A stretch of 64,000 nt of DNA from an uncultured Draconibacterium sp. (GCF_963675585.1 NZ_OY776411.1:625001-689000), one strand, 5' to 3'. Positions 51,575 through 61,774 are shown, counted from the stretch's first letter. Translations and numbers: made by a program. Notes: generated by a model from the letters alone, not told the origin.

Positions 51575-53518
51575 CTACTGGTATTGTTTAGTAGTACTGC
51601 CCGAACTGGTATTCCCAGGTTTAAACATGCTGTTATTTTGTTCCTCCTTTTTTGCCTTTTCAGCTTTTTCAGCAGCTTCTTTTCGTTTCTTTTCTTCCAG
51701 TTCTTTATCCCGAATATTTTTTTCGTAAGTAATGTCTGGTGTTAAATCCCACTCATGACTTTCACTCCAGTTTGAACGAAGTTTTATTACTTCAGGCACG
51801 TAGGCAACCCTCTCCGACTGGTATTTATCCTGATAACTTCCCTGGTCCCACTTGCCATTTCCATTTTCGTCGTAGATAACTTTAACCTTGTATTTTTCGG
51901 GAGGTAAATAGTTAAATGTTAGCGATCCGTCTTTATCAATCGATAACTGACGCAACACTTCTTCTTCGTCATTATTTTTTAGGATTTGAACCAACATTGG
52001 CATTTCAACATTCGTTAAATTGAAAGTTATATTACCGTAATAATCTTCTTCGCGCACCTTAAACGATTTGGAAAATGCCTTGCTGGTAACACCATAAATG
52101 TTGGTGCTGGCTGCCGAATCAACAGCAAATGTATACTGTGTTTCGGGTTCCCAAGTGTACGAAATTATATACGAACGAAATGCAGACTTATCTTCTGTAA
52201 ATTTGATATTAAGCGGTGTTTTTAAGGTATCATCCGACAAATACAAGGCCATTTTTGTACTATCGAAATCCGAAAGTGGTTCAGGAGCGACCAAACGAAT
52301 TATCCCGTTTAGCTCCATCGAATTCGACAAATTGTTTTGCCAGCTAAATTGCGGAATTGGTTCAACAGTAATTTCCTCTTCTTCTTCCCTTCGTCTCTTT
52401 TTCTTTTTATCTTCTCCCTTTTTATCTTCAAACATCATTAAAATAGTGTCGTTTTGCACATATTTTTCCTGAGCAGAATCAAGTAAGGAATAAGAAAGCT
52501 CCATAAAAAGTGAGTCTTGTTTCGATACCAAAGTGTCCGTAATCCACATCACAATGGAGTCTGCCTTTTTATTGTATTCAAAAAGTTGCCAGTTATCCGA
52601 TTCGGCATTTATTAAACGCACGCCAAAAGTATCTGCCACCGATTCGTTAAACAAAAACAAACACTTATTACGGGTTTCCCTTTCTGTCGATTCAATGTAA
52701 GGTTCGTAAATATCCTCCATAAAATAACGCATGTAAAAAGGATCGGGATGAAAATGAGAGTGCCCCAAAATCAGCATCGAATCAACACCACTAACGATTG
52801 TGTCAAGTGCTTCATGAAATTCTACCGACGGAACAACAACACTGTCAACAAAAGCAATTTCTTCGGCTCCTTCGTTATAGAGCATATCGCCGTTTAAATC
52901 GTTTAAAGCAAAAAGATGATAGCTGCCGGGAGCAATGTTGTCGATCATAAACAACCCCTCTTCATCGGTTTTTGCAATGTAATCGGGGCGAACACGAAAA
53001 ACAGCCGAGTCGTGCAAATTGGATTGCAACAATACAAGTATTTTTTCAATGGGCTCGAGGTTAAACGAATTAACCACACGACCTGCCACTCGCAGTGAAT
53101 CGAAAACATCGCCGGTACTAAACGAAAAACGTAAATTTTCCAATGGGTTTTTTTCGTTGTTGTCAACTATCGAGTTCTTAAAGTCGAGCGAATAAGTACT
53201 GCTGTCCTTTAAGTCTTCGTTAAACTGAATAATCAGCGTTTTAGATTTTGTTTTTATAAGCGGACGTTTTTCCAGAGGCGGCGAAATTACAAGTGTTTCC
53301 GAAATTTGATCGGTTTGTAGGTATTCGCTAAAAGTAAGTTTTACACTTTTCCCGCTAAAATTTAGCGCTTTGTACTCCGGATCGGTACCTAATAAAACCG
53401 GTGGTATACTATCTTTGGGACCACCCGTTGGCATACCAATGTTGGCACACGACGAAACAACAACAACCCAGGCCAAAGCAGCCACTATTAATAATGGTAA
53501 TTTTCCCTTTAAACTCAT
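51575..53518 (-). CDS. Large Ig-like (Big_5) domain lipoprotein
   Basis: A 647-residue exported protein. The ATG at 53518 gives a signal peptide with lipobox SSC (Cys24 in VVVVSSCANIG). The mature N-terminus has an SbsA-type Ig-like domain (GGPKDSIPPVLLGTDPEY, VKLTFSEYLQ). A second beta-rich part and a carboxypeptidase-like repeat follow (NGDMLYNEGAEE, YDENGNGKWDQGSYQDK). A poly-basic/acidic insert (EDKKKKRRREEEEE) lies at about 380-395. The C-terminus is Lys/Glu-rich. This is a common Bacteroidetes family of unknown role, probably in the outer membrane. Confidence 0.8.
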   Translation of the reverse strand: MSLKGKLPLLIVAALAWVVVVSSCANIGMPTGGPKDSIPPVLLGTDPEYKALNFSGKSVKLTFSEYLQTDQISETLVISPPLEKRPLIKTKSKTLIIQFNEDLKDSSTYSLDFKNSIVDNNEKNPLENLRFSFSTGDVFDSLRVAGRVVNSFNLEPIEKILVLLQSNLHDSAVFRVRPDYIAKTDEEGLFMIDNIAPGSYHLFALNDLNGDMLYNEGAEEIAFVDSVVVPSVEFHEALDTIVSGVDSMLILGHSHFHPDPFYMRYFMEDIYEPYIESTERETRNKCLFLFNESVADTFGVRLINAESDNWQLFEYNKKADSIVMWITDTLVSKQDSLFMELSYSLLDSAQEKYVQNDTILMMFEDKKGEDKKKKRRREEEEEITVEPIPQFSWQNNLSNSMELNGIIRLVAPEPLSDFDSTKMALYLSDDTLKTPLNIKFTEDKSAFRSYIISYTWEPETQYTFAVDSAASTNIYGVTSKAFSKSFKVREEDYYGNITFNLTNVEMPMLVQILKNNDEEEVLRQLSIDKDGSLTFNYLPPEKYKVKVIYDENGNGKWDQGSYQDKYQSERVAYVPEVIKLRSNWSESHEWDLTPDITYEKNIRDKELEEKKRKEAAEKAEKAKKEEQNNSMFKPGNTSSGSTTKQYQ

Positions 53519-53852
53519 TACAAAAAATTGGTTTACAAACATACAAATTCCTGCTAATACTGTGTGTTATGAGTTGTTAAATAAATTCAACGATTGGGGC
53601 ACAGGCACTAAAACACACCTAAAAGGCAGAATTGAACAAATGAAGCTATTTTTCGTTTTATTTGTATTCGCGCACAAAAAACAACCGCCAGCAACAATTC
53701 AGAACAGAACCTTAAAAACTCAAACAAATTATTTTACACCGTTTCACAAATTTTATTCCCGACCAAATCATAATTATTTTCAACAAAATTCACTTATTTA
53801 ATAAGTTATTTCAGAAATGTTATAACTTGTTTTTGATTTATACATTTATACA
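53519..53852. other. Intergenic region without a recognised feature
   Basis: About 330 bp between divergent genes (the Ig-like lipoprotein and RNase R). It is AT-rich, especially 53700-53850. It must carry both promoters, but I found no clear pair of boxes, hairpin or repeat. Confidence 0.5.
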
Positions 53853-56027
53853 ATGACAAAAAAGAAAAAGAAGATATTCCGGAAGAAAAAACAGTCCGGA
53901 ACATACAACAAGAAAAAACTTAAAAGCGCCATACTTTCAGTCCTTTACGAAACTCCCGGCAAAACAATAAACTACCGTCAATTATCAGGAATGCTGGGGA
54001 TTAAAGATCCCGAAACACGGAAGTTGATTAATGTGGTTTTGCAGGAACTGGCCGACGCAGGAACACTGGATCAGATTTCGCGCGGAAAATTTAAGTTAAA
54101 AGCCAAAACCGGAACTGCTACCGGAATTGTAGAAATGCAACCCAAAGGTTTTGCATATGTTAACAGCGAAGAACTGGAACAACCGGTACTCATCTCATCG
54201 AGCAATTTAAAACACGCCATGTCGGGCGACAAAGTTCGTATTCATGTTTACGCCCGGCGGAAAAAACACGATCTTGAAGGAGAAGTTACCGAAATTCTGG
54301 AACGGGCAAAAACAGTTTTTGTGGGCACAGTTCAGGTTTCGCGGAACTTCGCATTTTTAATTCCAACCGGTAAAGTCGGCTTCGATATTTTTATTCCGAA
54401 AGACAAATTAAATGGTGCAAAAGACGGGCAAAAAGCCATTGCCGAAATAAACGACTGGCCGGCAAAAGCGCGCAGTCCGTTTGGCGAAGTGCTGGAAGTA
54501 CTGGGAGACACAGGAGATAATGACGCAGAAATGCATGCAATTCTTGCCGAATTTGAATTGCCCCATATTTTTCCGGACAATGTGGATAAAGCAGCCGAAA
54601 AAATACCACTTGAAATCCCGGAAGACGAAATTAAAAAGCGCCGCGATATGCGTAAAACAACCACTTTTACCATTGACCCGCTTGATGCCAAAGATTTTGA
54701 CGATGCACTTTCGCTTAAAAAACTAAGTAACGGAAACTGGGAAATTGGCGTTCACATTGCCGATGTAACCCACTACGTTCGCCCAAATACCATTATTGAA
54801 ACCGAGGCACAAAACCGCGCCACATCCGTTTACCTGGTCGACAGAGTTGTTCCCATGCTTCCCGAGCGACTTTCGAATGGTGTGTGTTCGCTTCGTCCGA
54901 ATGAAGATAAACTGTGTTTTTCGGCCATTTTTGAAATGACGGAAGATGCCACCTTAAAAAAACAATGGTTTGGCAAAACAGTCATTCATTCCGACCGACG
55001 TTTTACCTACGAAGAAGCTCAGGAAATTATTGAAACCGGCGAAGGTGATTTCTCTTCAGAAATACTAAAACTGAACGAGCTGGCAGTAAAATTGAGAGAC
55101 GAACGTTTTGGATCCGGCTCGATCGCATTCGATCGTGTTGAAATTAAATTCAACATTGACGAAAAAGGCAAACCACTTTCGGTGTATTTTAAAGAAGCAA
55201 AAGATTCGAATAAACTTATTGAGGAATTTATGCTGCTTGCCAATAAAAAAGTAGCCGAGTTTGTTGGTAAAGTACCTGAGAAAAAAACACCAAAAACCTT
55301 TGTTTACCGTATTCACGACAAACCCGATCCCGACAAACTGGTTTCGTTTAATACGTTTATAAAACGATTTGGGCACGATATTCAGTTGAGTACACCACGT
55401 GCAATTGCAACCTCGCTCAACAAACTTCTAAGCAATGTAAAAGGAAAAAGCGAACAGAATGTGGTTGAAACGCTGGCAATTCGTACAATGGCCAAAGCCG
55501 CCTATTCCACGCGCAACATTGGGCACTACGGTTTGTCATTCGACTATTATTCGCATTTTACTTCGCCAATTCGCCGCTATCCCGACATGATGGTACACCG
55601 CTTACTTGAAAAATACCTCGATGGCGGGCGTTCGGCAAACGAACAGAAATACGAAGATCTTTGCAAACATTCATCCGATATGGAAGCAAAAGCAGCCAAC
55701 GCTGAGCGTGCTTCAATTAAGTACAAACAGGTTGAATTTATGCAAGACCACATTGGAAAAATATACCCGGGAACAATTTCGGGAGTAACCGATTGGGGAA
55801 TTTATGTAGAACTGGAAAATAAAATCGAAGGAATGATTCCAATCGCTGAGTTGGACGACGACTTCTATATTTTTGATGAAAAAAATTATGCTCTGGTTGG
55901 ACGGCATTCGCACAAAAGTTACCAATTGGGAGAAAATATTAATGTACAGGTGTGGCGTACCAACCTCGAAAGAAAACAGCTTGATTTTCGACTTGCCAAG
56001 GGTGAAATAAAGAAAGATTTCGAATAA
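53853..56027 (+). CDS. rnr: Ribonuclease R
   Basis: A 724-residue 3'-5' exoribonuclease of the RNB family. It has an N-terminal winged-helix segment, cold-shock domains (about 80-220), the RNB catalytic domain with TIDPLDAKDFDDALSL (catalytic Asp residues) and a C-terminal S1 RNA-binding domain (YPGTISGVTDWGIYVELEN). A Lys/Arg-rich N-terminus (MTKKKKKIFRKKK) is typical. It degrades structured RNA and works in rRNA and tmRNA turnover. The upstream gap gives no clear promoter. Confidence 0.96.
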   Translation: MTKKKKKIFRKKKQSGTYNKKKLKSAILSVLYETPGKTINYRQLSGMLGIKDPETRKLINVVLQELADAGTLDQISRGKFKLKAKTGTATGIVEMQPKGFAYVNSEELEQPVLISSSNLKHAMSGDKVRIHVYARRKKHDLEGEVTEILERAKTVFVGTVQVSRNFAFLIPTGKVGFDIFIPKDKLNGAKDGQKAIAEINDWPAKARSPFGEVLEVLGDTGDNDAEMHAILAEFELPHIFPDNVDKAAEKIPLEIPEDEIKKRRDMRKTTTFTIDPLDAKDFDDALSLKKLSNGNWEIGVHIADVTHYVRPNTIIETEAQNRATSVYLVDRVVPMLPERLSNGVCSLRPNEDKLCFSAIFEMTEDATLKKQWFGKTVIHSDRRFTYEEAQEIIETGEGDFSSEILKLNELAVKLRDERFGSGSIAFDRVEIKFNIDEKGKPLSVYFKEAKDSNKLIEEFMLLANKKVAEFVGKVPEKKTPKTFVYRIHDKPDPDKLVSFNTFIKRFGHDIQLSTPRAIATSLNKLLSNVKGKSEQNVVETLAIRTMAKAAYSTRNIGHYGLSFDYYSHFTSPIRRYPDMMVHRLLEKYLDGGRSANEQKYEDLCKHSSDMEAKAANAERASIKYKQVEFMQDHIGKIYPGTISGVTDWGIYVELENKIEGMIPIAELDDDFYIFDEKNYALVGRHSHKSYQLGENINVQVWRTNLERKQLDFRLAKGEIKKDFE

Positions 56028-56173
56028 TAAATGCTAATGTATCAGCTAAATAAGGGTACTCAGCCTGCAACGGCATGTTGTCGTCCATTAAAGTAAAATG
56101 TTCAAAAAAGATGTTGGGAAAAATAATTGGTTATATTTGTCATCAAATATAACTAAGCAAAACGTTTCGACTC

Positions 56174-56776
56174 ATGCAAACTTTAAGCGATAGTGCAAAC
56201 AAAAAAGACCTTAACAGGGAGAATATTTTAAAAATTGCACGCGAAATTTTTAGCAAATACGGCTTTAAAAAAACAACGCTCGACGACATTGCAAATGCTG
56301 TTCGTAAAGGAAAAAGTTCACTTTACTATTATTTTAAAAGTAAAGAAGATTTGTTTCAGGCAGTAATAATGAAAGAAGTAGAAATACTTGGGCGCGAGTT
56401 GGAAATCGTGATAAACAGAAATACCGATCCGGTAGATAAATTACGGGATTATATACTTACCAAAATGGCGACCTTCCGTAACCTGGCAAACTTTTACCAT
56501 GCCATTGAAAACGATGTTACGGCAGTTGGTTTTATCGACGAGGTAAAAATTAAATACGAGCAAGACGAAATTAGAATGATTAAAAGAATTCTGATTGAAG
56601 GTGTTCGTAAAAATGAATTTGAGATTTACGACTTTAATCTTGCTGCAATTGGAATAACAACAGCCATTAAAGGATTGGAAATGCCACTTACAGCAGGAAA
56701 TTATGGCGATGTTAACCTGGAACGCAGCGTTGATATAATCCTGAAAATTATGTGCTACGGCATTATGAAAAGGTAG
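56174..56776 (+). CDS. TetR/AcrR-family transcriptional regulator
   Basis: A 200-residue repressor. The N-terminal helix-turn-helix has ILKIAREIFSKYGFKKTTLDDIANAVRKGKSSLYYYFKSKEDLF in discontinuous form (about residues 20-63). The ligand-binding domain is all-helical and has no sequence clue to the effector. A strong terminator follows. No adjacent transporter or pathway gene shows its target. Confidence 0.92.
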   Translation: MQTLSDSANKKDLNRENILKIAREIFSKYGFKKTTLDDIANAVRKGKSSLYYYFKSKEDLFQAVIMKEVEILGRELEIVINRNTDPVDKLRDYILTKMATFRNLANFYHAIENDVTAVGFIDEVKIKYEQDEIRMIKRILIEGVRKNEFEIYDFNLAAIGITTAIKGLEMPLTAGNYGDVNLERSVDIILKIMCYGIMKR

Positions 56777-56793
56777 CACCAGAAAAAATACAT

Positions 56794-56833
56794 AAAAAAA
56801 GGCCGGTTATTAAATTAATAACCGGCCTTTTTT
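56794..56833 (+). terminator. Terminator after the TetR gene
   Basis: AGGCCGGTTATT and AATAACCGGCCT arms form a perfect stem with a 5-nt loop, flanked by runs of A and T, so it could act in both directions. Confidence 0.9.
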
Positions 56834-56933
56834 ATGGGTTAGAAAATAGGATAGTGTTAAGAAATTTGAAACTTTTTCTTCCCACACATTCTTTAAATGT
56901 GTTTTTGACACTTTCTTCAAAAAAAGGCAAAAT

Positions 56934-57023
56934 AAAAGGCTGCCCTTCTGACAGCCTTTTTAACCTAAACCAACTAAACCTAATAAACCTCAAACCTACC
57001 AGAACGGCAGGTCTGGTGTTTTT
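56934..57023 (+). promoter_or_regulatory. Leader-like stretch: two hairpins around AAACC repeats
   Basis: The first hairpin is AAAAGGCTG ... CAGCCTTTT (56934-56960). Next is a C/A-rich run with AACC units at 56963, 56968, 56977, 56986, 56994 and 56999 area. The second hairpin is ACCAGA ... TCTGGT (56998-57017) with five T after it. No open frame covers it. It resembles the 5' leaders seen before Bacteroidetes outer-membrane genes and may be a relic or an attenuator. The rest of 56834-57246 shows nothing clear. Confidence 0.35.
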
Positions 57024-57246
57024 CTTAAATATTTTTACAAATACCTTACCGTATTTGATACGACAAAGATATACTTTTTTTTTAGTTGAAAAACCAATAC
57101 CGCCTTTTCTCCACTCATTTTTGTGCAGTCACAAAATTAAGTTCATTACTATCTATAATTCTGATACTTAACATGGATTTTGCAATCGAAAGAAGCTTTT
57201 AAAAGAAATATTCTTTTTTTAAATTTTTTCAAAAGTCCAAATACTC

Positions 57247-57254
57247 TATTTTTG
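57247..57254 (+). promoter_or_regulatory. -7 box before the GHL10 gene
   Basis: TATTTTTG matches TAnnTTTG. The ATG at 57261 is only 7 bp away; the in-frame ATG at 57276 is 22 bp away and may be the real start. Confidence 0.4.
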
Positions 57255-57260
57255 TTACCA

Positions 57261-58868
57261 ATGAAACATAAAAACATGAACCTCACAGTAAACCTTTTTA
57301 CCCGGCCAAAGCCAAAACAGAAAGCATTTTACCTGCAACCGTTTGCCACTTTAAAATACAAGGGCTTGAAACAAACTCTGCTAACAATTGGCTTTTTTCT
57401 CCTTTGGTTTGCAAGTAGTATTGCTCAGCCCAAACACGAATTTCGTGCGGTTTGGGTAGCAACAGTTGTTAATATCGACTGGCCATCGAAAAAGGGATTA
57501 AGTACCGAAGCACAACAAAAAGAAATTACGGATATTCTAGACATGCATAAAAAACTGGGCATGAATGCGATTATCTTACAGGTACGCCCAACTGCAGATG
57601 CCTTTTACCAATCGGAGCTGGAACCCTGGTCGCAATACCTCACAGGAACTCAGGGACAAGCACCAAACCCTTTTTACGACCCATTGGAATTTTGGATAAA
57701 CGAAAGCCATAAAAGAGGGATGGAATTACATGCGTGGTTAAATCCATATCGTGTGGCAATGAAACCCGATGATCCGCTATCAACGACGCACATTGCATTT
57801 CAACACCCCGATTGGATAGTAAAATATGGAGAAAAGCTGTACTTCGATCCGGGGATACCGGAAACAAGGTTGTTTGTAACCTGGGTAGTTAAGGATATTG
57901 TTTCTCGTTACGATTTGGATGCCATTCACCTGGACGACTATTTTTATCCCTATCCGCTAAAAGATGCATTTCCCGACACAACATCATTTAGCTTATTCAA
58001 CCGGGGATTTTTACCAGAAGATATTGGCGACTGGCGCCGGGAAAACGTTGACATTTGTATTAAAATGCTGAACGATTCGATAAAAGTGACAAAACCATGG
58101 GTAAAATTTGGGATTAGTCCCTTTGGCGTTTGGCGAAACATAGCCGACGATCCGCAAGGTTCCGATACAAAAGCAGGAGCTACCAACTACGATGATTTGT
58201 ATGCCAACATTATAAAATGGCAGCAAGAAGGATGGATAGACTATTGTTTACCTCAGTTGTACTGGCGCATTGGCCATCCGCTTGTTGACTTTACTTTACT
58301 GGCCAACTGGTGGAAAAACCACGCTTACGGGCGAGCCATGTACATTGGACATGCACCCTATAAAATTGATGCCAACTCGAAAACGAAAGAGTGGACAGAA
58401 CCGGATCAACTGCCAAAACAAATTAAAGTATTACGAAATATTCCTGAAATTAATGGTTCGGCTTTTTACAGCAGCAAGTGGTTTAAAGGAAATTTATTGG
58501 GTTTTCAGGACAGTTTAAAGCTGAACTACTTCAAGAGTCCGGCAATAATCCCGGCCATGCCCTGGCTCGATAACACTCCGCCACAACACATTGCACAGCT
58601 CAAACGATCGGGTAAAAAAGTAAAATGGGAAACCTTTGCCGCAACATCTGAAATGGACAAACCCTGGCAATATGTAATATATATAAATGAAGTTGGACAA
58701 ACGTTTGATGCAGAAAACAGTGATTTTATCCACTCAATCGTAAAATCCAAAGAAATCAAATTTCAAAAAATCAACAGGAAAAAGAAAAAATACGAAGTCA
58801 GGATTTCGGTACTCGATCGTTTAAGTAACGAGAGTAGAATTAGCGAACCGGTACAACTTAAATTGTAA
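57261..58868 (+). CDS. GHL10/DUF187-family glycoside hydrolase-like protein
   Basis: A 535-residue protein. After a polar N-terminus a hydrophobic segment (LLTIGFFLLWFASSIAQ) works as signal peptide. The catalytic (beta/alpha)8 domain begins FRAVWVATVVNIDWPSK and has MNAIILQVRPTADAFY, HAWLNPYR, FDPG, DAIHLDDYFYPYP and GISPFGVWRN. These are the GHL10 blocks of YngK/DUF187 enzymes, acting on glycans or peptidoglycan in the periplasm or at the surface. The C-terminal 120 residues are fibronectin-III-like. It is 5 bp before the GH9 gene, so both are one unit. Confidence 0.9.
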   Translation: MKHKNMNLTVNLFTRPKPKQKAFYLQPFATLKYKGLKQTLLTIGFFLLWFASSIAQPKHEFRAVWVATVVNIDWPSKKGLSTEAQQKEITDILDMHKKLGMNAIILQVRPTADAFYQSELEPWSQYLTGTQGQAPNPFYDPLEFWINESHKRGMELHAWLNPYRVAMKPDDPLSTTHIAFQHPDWIVKYGEKLYFDPGIPETRLFVTWVVKDIVSRYDLDAIHLDDYFYPYPLKDAFPDTTSFSLFNRGFLPEDIGDWRRENVDICIKMLNDSIKVTKPWVKFGISPFGVWRNIADDPQGSDTKAGATNYDDLYANIIKWQQEGWIDYCLPQLYWRIGHPLVDFTLLANWWKNHAYGRAMYIGHAPYKIDANSKTKEWTEPDQLPKQIKVLRNIPEINGSAFYSSKWFKGNLLGFQDSLKLNYFKSPAIIPAMPWLDNTPPQHIAQLKRSGKKVKWETFAATSEMDKPWQYVIYINEVGQTFDAENSDFIHSIVKSKEIKFQKINRKKKKYEVRISVLDRLSNESRISEPVQLKL

Positions 58869-58873
58869 AATCA

Positions 58874-61342
58874 ATGAAACCAATCCTTGTTATTCTTCTC
58901 TTTTGTTTTGCCTTTTTACCAAGCCAGTCGGCAAATGTTGTTCGCATCAATCAGCTTGGCTACCTGCCACAATCAACAAAAGTTGCGGTTTTTCTATCAA
59001 CCGAAGAAATAACAGAAAGTAGTTTTACCGTTCACAACGCACTATCAAACGAGGTTGTTTTTACCGGTAAAACCCGCAATACTGATGCGCAGAACTGGGG
59101 CATGAAAACGGCGTATCGTCTTAATTTCTCCGGAATGGAACAGGAAGGTGGCTATTACATTAAAATTGCGAATACCCGCTCTCCAAATTTTCGGATTAAC
59201 TCTGATGTTTACGAGGGAACTGCCGATTTTATATTGAACTATTTACGCCAGCAACGCTGCGGATACAATCCATATTTAAAAGATTCGTGTCATTTACACG
59301 ATGGGATTATTGTTGATCACCCTTCAAAAACCAGTGAAAAGATTAATGTAACCGGGGGCTGGCACGATGCTTCCGATTATTTGCAATATTCAACTACTTC
59401 GGTAAATACCGTTTTTCAGATGATGTTTGCGTACCAAAATCATCCTGAAATTTATGGCGACACACATAAAGCAAACGGAGGAACAGGAGCAAACGGAATT
59501 CCGGATATTCTGGATGAAATTAAATGGGGACTGGATTGGATGTTAAAAATGAATCCGGCACCCAACGAAATGTACAACCAAATTGCAGACGATCGTGATC
59601 ATGCAGGATTTCGATTGCCAAACAAGGACTCGGTAGATTATGGTTATGGCAAATACCGCCCCGTTTATTTTGTTACCGGTAAACCACAAGGTTTAGCCAA
59701 ATTCAAAAATCAGAGTACCGGAGTTTCGTCAATTGCCGGCAAATTTGCATCGGGTTTTGCACTGGGGTCACAACTTTTTAACAAACTCGATCCTGCCTTT
59801 TCTACTCAGTTAAAAAGAAAGGCTCATGATGCTTGGGAGTTTGCACTTTCCGACACCGGTTTCTGCCAAACAGCCTGCAATGTATCTCCCTATTTTTACG
59901 AAGAAAAGAATTACACCGACGACCTGGAATTGGCTGCTGCTCAGATGTATCTGCTAACAAGTGAAAACCGGTTTCTTGATGAGGCTGCACATTGGGGACA
60001 AAAAGAAAAAGTATCGCCATGGATAAAAAATGGCACGGCGCGGCATTACGAATCCTACCCTTTTATAAATCTTGGCCATTATTTTTTAGCTGATAACAGA
60101 AAAGACGACTTTACCAACAACTATAAAAAGGGATTAGACTTGTTGCACGAAAGAGGAAAAAACGATCCGTTCTTTAATGGTGTGCCATTTATTTGGTGCT
60201 CTAACAACCTGGTTGCTGCAGCCATAACCCAAGCAAATTTATATAAAAAGATAAGTAGCAGCAGCGAATTTGATGAAATGGAAGCGGCACTTCGCGATTG
60301 GTTATTTGGATGCAACCCGTGGGGAACAGCAATGATTTGCGGGTTACCGGGTGTGGAAGATTCACCCATGTTTCCGCATTCCTCCATAACTTTTATAAAC
60401 AACGAAACCACATTTGGCGGACTGGTTGACGGACCGGTTTACACCTCAATTTATAAGAGCTTAATCGGTATTGAATTGATGGAAACCGATGAATATTCAG
60501 CATTCAACCAGGGGAAAGCCGTGTATCACGACGATATTGGAGATTATTCAACAAACGAACCAACAATGGACGGCACAGCCAGTTTGAGTTATTTGTTAGC
60601 CAGTTTGGAAGCGGAGGGAAGAGAACAAAATACCAACAAAAGCAATTTTGAAAAAGATAATTTCGGAACAATTATCAGAATTCAGCCTTCCGTAAAAAAT
60701 ATCTATTTGTGTTTTACTGCCGACTCTATGTTTGAAGGAGGTGATTCTATTCTGAATACTCTGAAAAAAAATAAAATCAAAGCCTCTTTCTTTTTTACCG
60801 GCAATTTCCTACGGCTTTCGTCTGAACAGGAAACAATAAAAAAGATCGTAAAAGCCGGACATTATATTGGTGCTCACTCCGATAAACATGTATTGTATTG
60901 CAGCTGGGATCAACGGGATGCGACACTTATTTCTGAAAAAGAGTTTGAAACTGACATGCAAAACAATTATTTAGAGTTAGAGAAATTCGGCATAAAAAGT
61001 TCGGATGCCCGCTTTTTTATGCCTCCTTATGAATGGTATAACCAGGATATTTCGGACTGGAGTAAGAACATGGGTCTGTGCTTGATTAATTTCACTCCGG
61101 GAACCGGAACCAATGCCGATTATACTACTCCTGACATGAGCAACTATAAATCGTCTGAAGAATTATTGAAACACTTAAAAGGCTATGAGACAGGCAATGA
61201 TAACGGATTAAATGGGGCAATTCTTCTTATTCATCCCGGAACTTCGGAAAAACGAACTGACAAATTTTATACAAAACTGGATGAAATAATTCAGTATTAT
61301 TCCGCAAAGGGATACGCATTTAAGTCGCTAAATGAATTGTAA
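58874..61342 (+). CDS. GH9 family hydrolase fused to atypical CE4-like deacetylase domain
   Basis: An 822-residue fusion. It has a signal peptide (to ...SQSA, about residue 19), an N-terminal Ig-like cellulase domain (about 20-110) and a GH9 (alpha/alpha)6 domain (115-600), with GGWHDASDYLQY for the Asp pair and STNEPTMDGTASL for the catalytic Glu. A C-terminal polysaccharide-deacetylase-like domain (about 612-822) has HSDKHVLYCSWD for the metal His pair and IHPGTSEKRTDKFY. In its first motif the usual TFDDG is replaced by CFTADS, so the base and one metal Asp are altered. It probably degrades a beta-glucan or glucosamine-containing polymer. Confidence 0.9.
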   Translation: MKPILVILLFCFAFLPSQSANVVRINQLGYLPQSTKVAVFLSTEEITESSFTVHNALSNEVVFTGKTRNTDAQNWGMKTAYRLNFSGMEQEGGYYIKIANTRSPNFRINSDVYEGTADFILNYLRQQRCGYNPYLKDSCHLHDGIIVDHPSKTSEKINVTGGWHDASDYLQYSTTSVNTVFQMMFAYQNHPEIYGDTHKANGGTGANGIPDILDEIKWGLDWMLKMNPAPNEMYNQIADDRDHAGFRLPNKDSVDYGYGKYRPVYFVTGKPQGLAKFKNQSTGVSSIAGKFASGFALGSQLFNKLDPAFSTQLKRKAHDAWEFALSDTGFCQTACNVSPYFYEEKNYTDDLELAAAQMYLLTSENRFLDEAAHWGQKEKVSPWIKNGTARHYESYPFINLGHYFLADNRKDDFTNNYKKGLDLLHERGKNDPFFNGVPFIWCSNNLVAAAITQANLYKKISSSSEFDEMEAALRDWLFGCNPWGTAMICGLPGVEDSPMFPHSSITFINNETTFGGLVDGPVYTSIYKSLIGIELMETDEYSAFNQGKAVYHDDIGDYSTNEPTMDGTASLSYLLASLEAEGREQNTNKSNFEKDNFGTIIRIQPSVKNIYLCFTADSMFEGGDSILNTLKKNKIKASFFFTGNFLRLSSEQETIKKIVKAGHYIGAHSDKHVLYCSWDQRDATLISEKEFETDMQNNYLELEKFGIKSSDARFFMPPYEWYNQDISDWSKNMGLCLINFTPGTGTNADYTTPDMSNYKSSEELLKHLKGYETGNDNGLNGAILLIHPGTSEKRTDKFYTKLDEIIQYYSAKGYAFKSLNEL

Positions 61343-61372
61343 TTAACAATTGTTGGTAGCTGAATAATGGTT

Positions 61373-61771
61373 TTACGAAGGTGCAAGTACCGAAAACGGG
61401 TACCAGGGCAAATTTCGAAGAATCCAAAAGATCACTACAATTGCAAAAACTACCCAAGGCGTATTTTTCATATAAAAAACATTGGGCAACTTCCACTTAA
61501 ACAGCCGGTTTAAAATGGGGTGTATATAATGATAGAGGATAACTAGTGCAGCCGGAAGAAAAAGAAAATTATAGCCAATCACTCCCTTTATGTCAAAATG
61601 CAATAAACTGTGAAGTGCCCTTTGCGAGCCGCATCCCGGGCAGTAGGCACCGGTTAAGGAATGAAACAAACAACGCGGAAACAGCTCGTGTTTATTCGGA
61701 TCTAAAACAAAAAACAAGACTGCTACTCCCAAAATAAGAAGCAGCAGTCCGCTATTTACAATTTTCTTCAT
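61373..61771 (-). CDS. DUF2752 membrane protein
   Basis: A 132-residue membrane protein with three or four helices. The DUF2752 motif CPGCGSQRALHSLLHFD (about residues 43-59) is clear, with RCLFHSLTGAYCPGC before it. The function is unknown. It starts 3 bp after the CD225-like gene's end, so the pair forms one unit, a common Bacteroidetes arrangement. Confidence 0.88.
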   Translation of the reverse strand: MKKIVNSGLLLLILGVAVLFFVLDPNKHELFPRCLFHSLTGAYCPGCGSQRALHSLLHFDIKGVIGYNFLFLPAALVILYHYIHPILNRLFKWKLPNVFYMKNTPWVVFAIVVIFWILRNLPWYPFSVLAPS

Positions 61772-61774
61772 TTA

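Noticed and set aside
56963-57000. AACC-rich run as a CRISPR-like or tandem repeat array
   Set aside because: Units are 4-6 bp with irregular spacing and no spacers.
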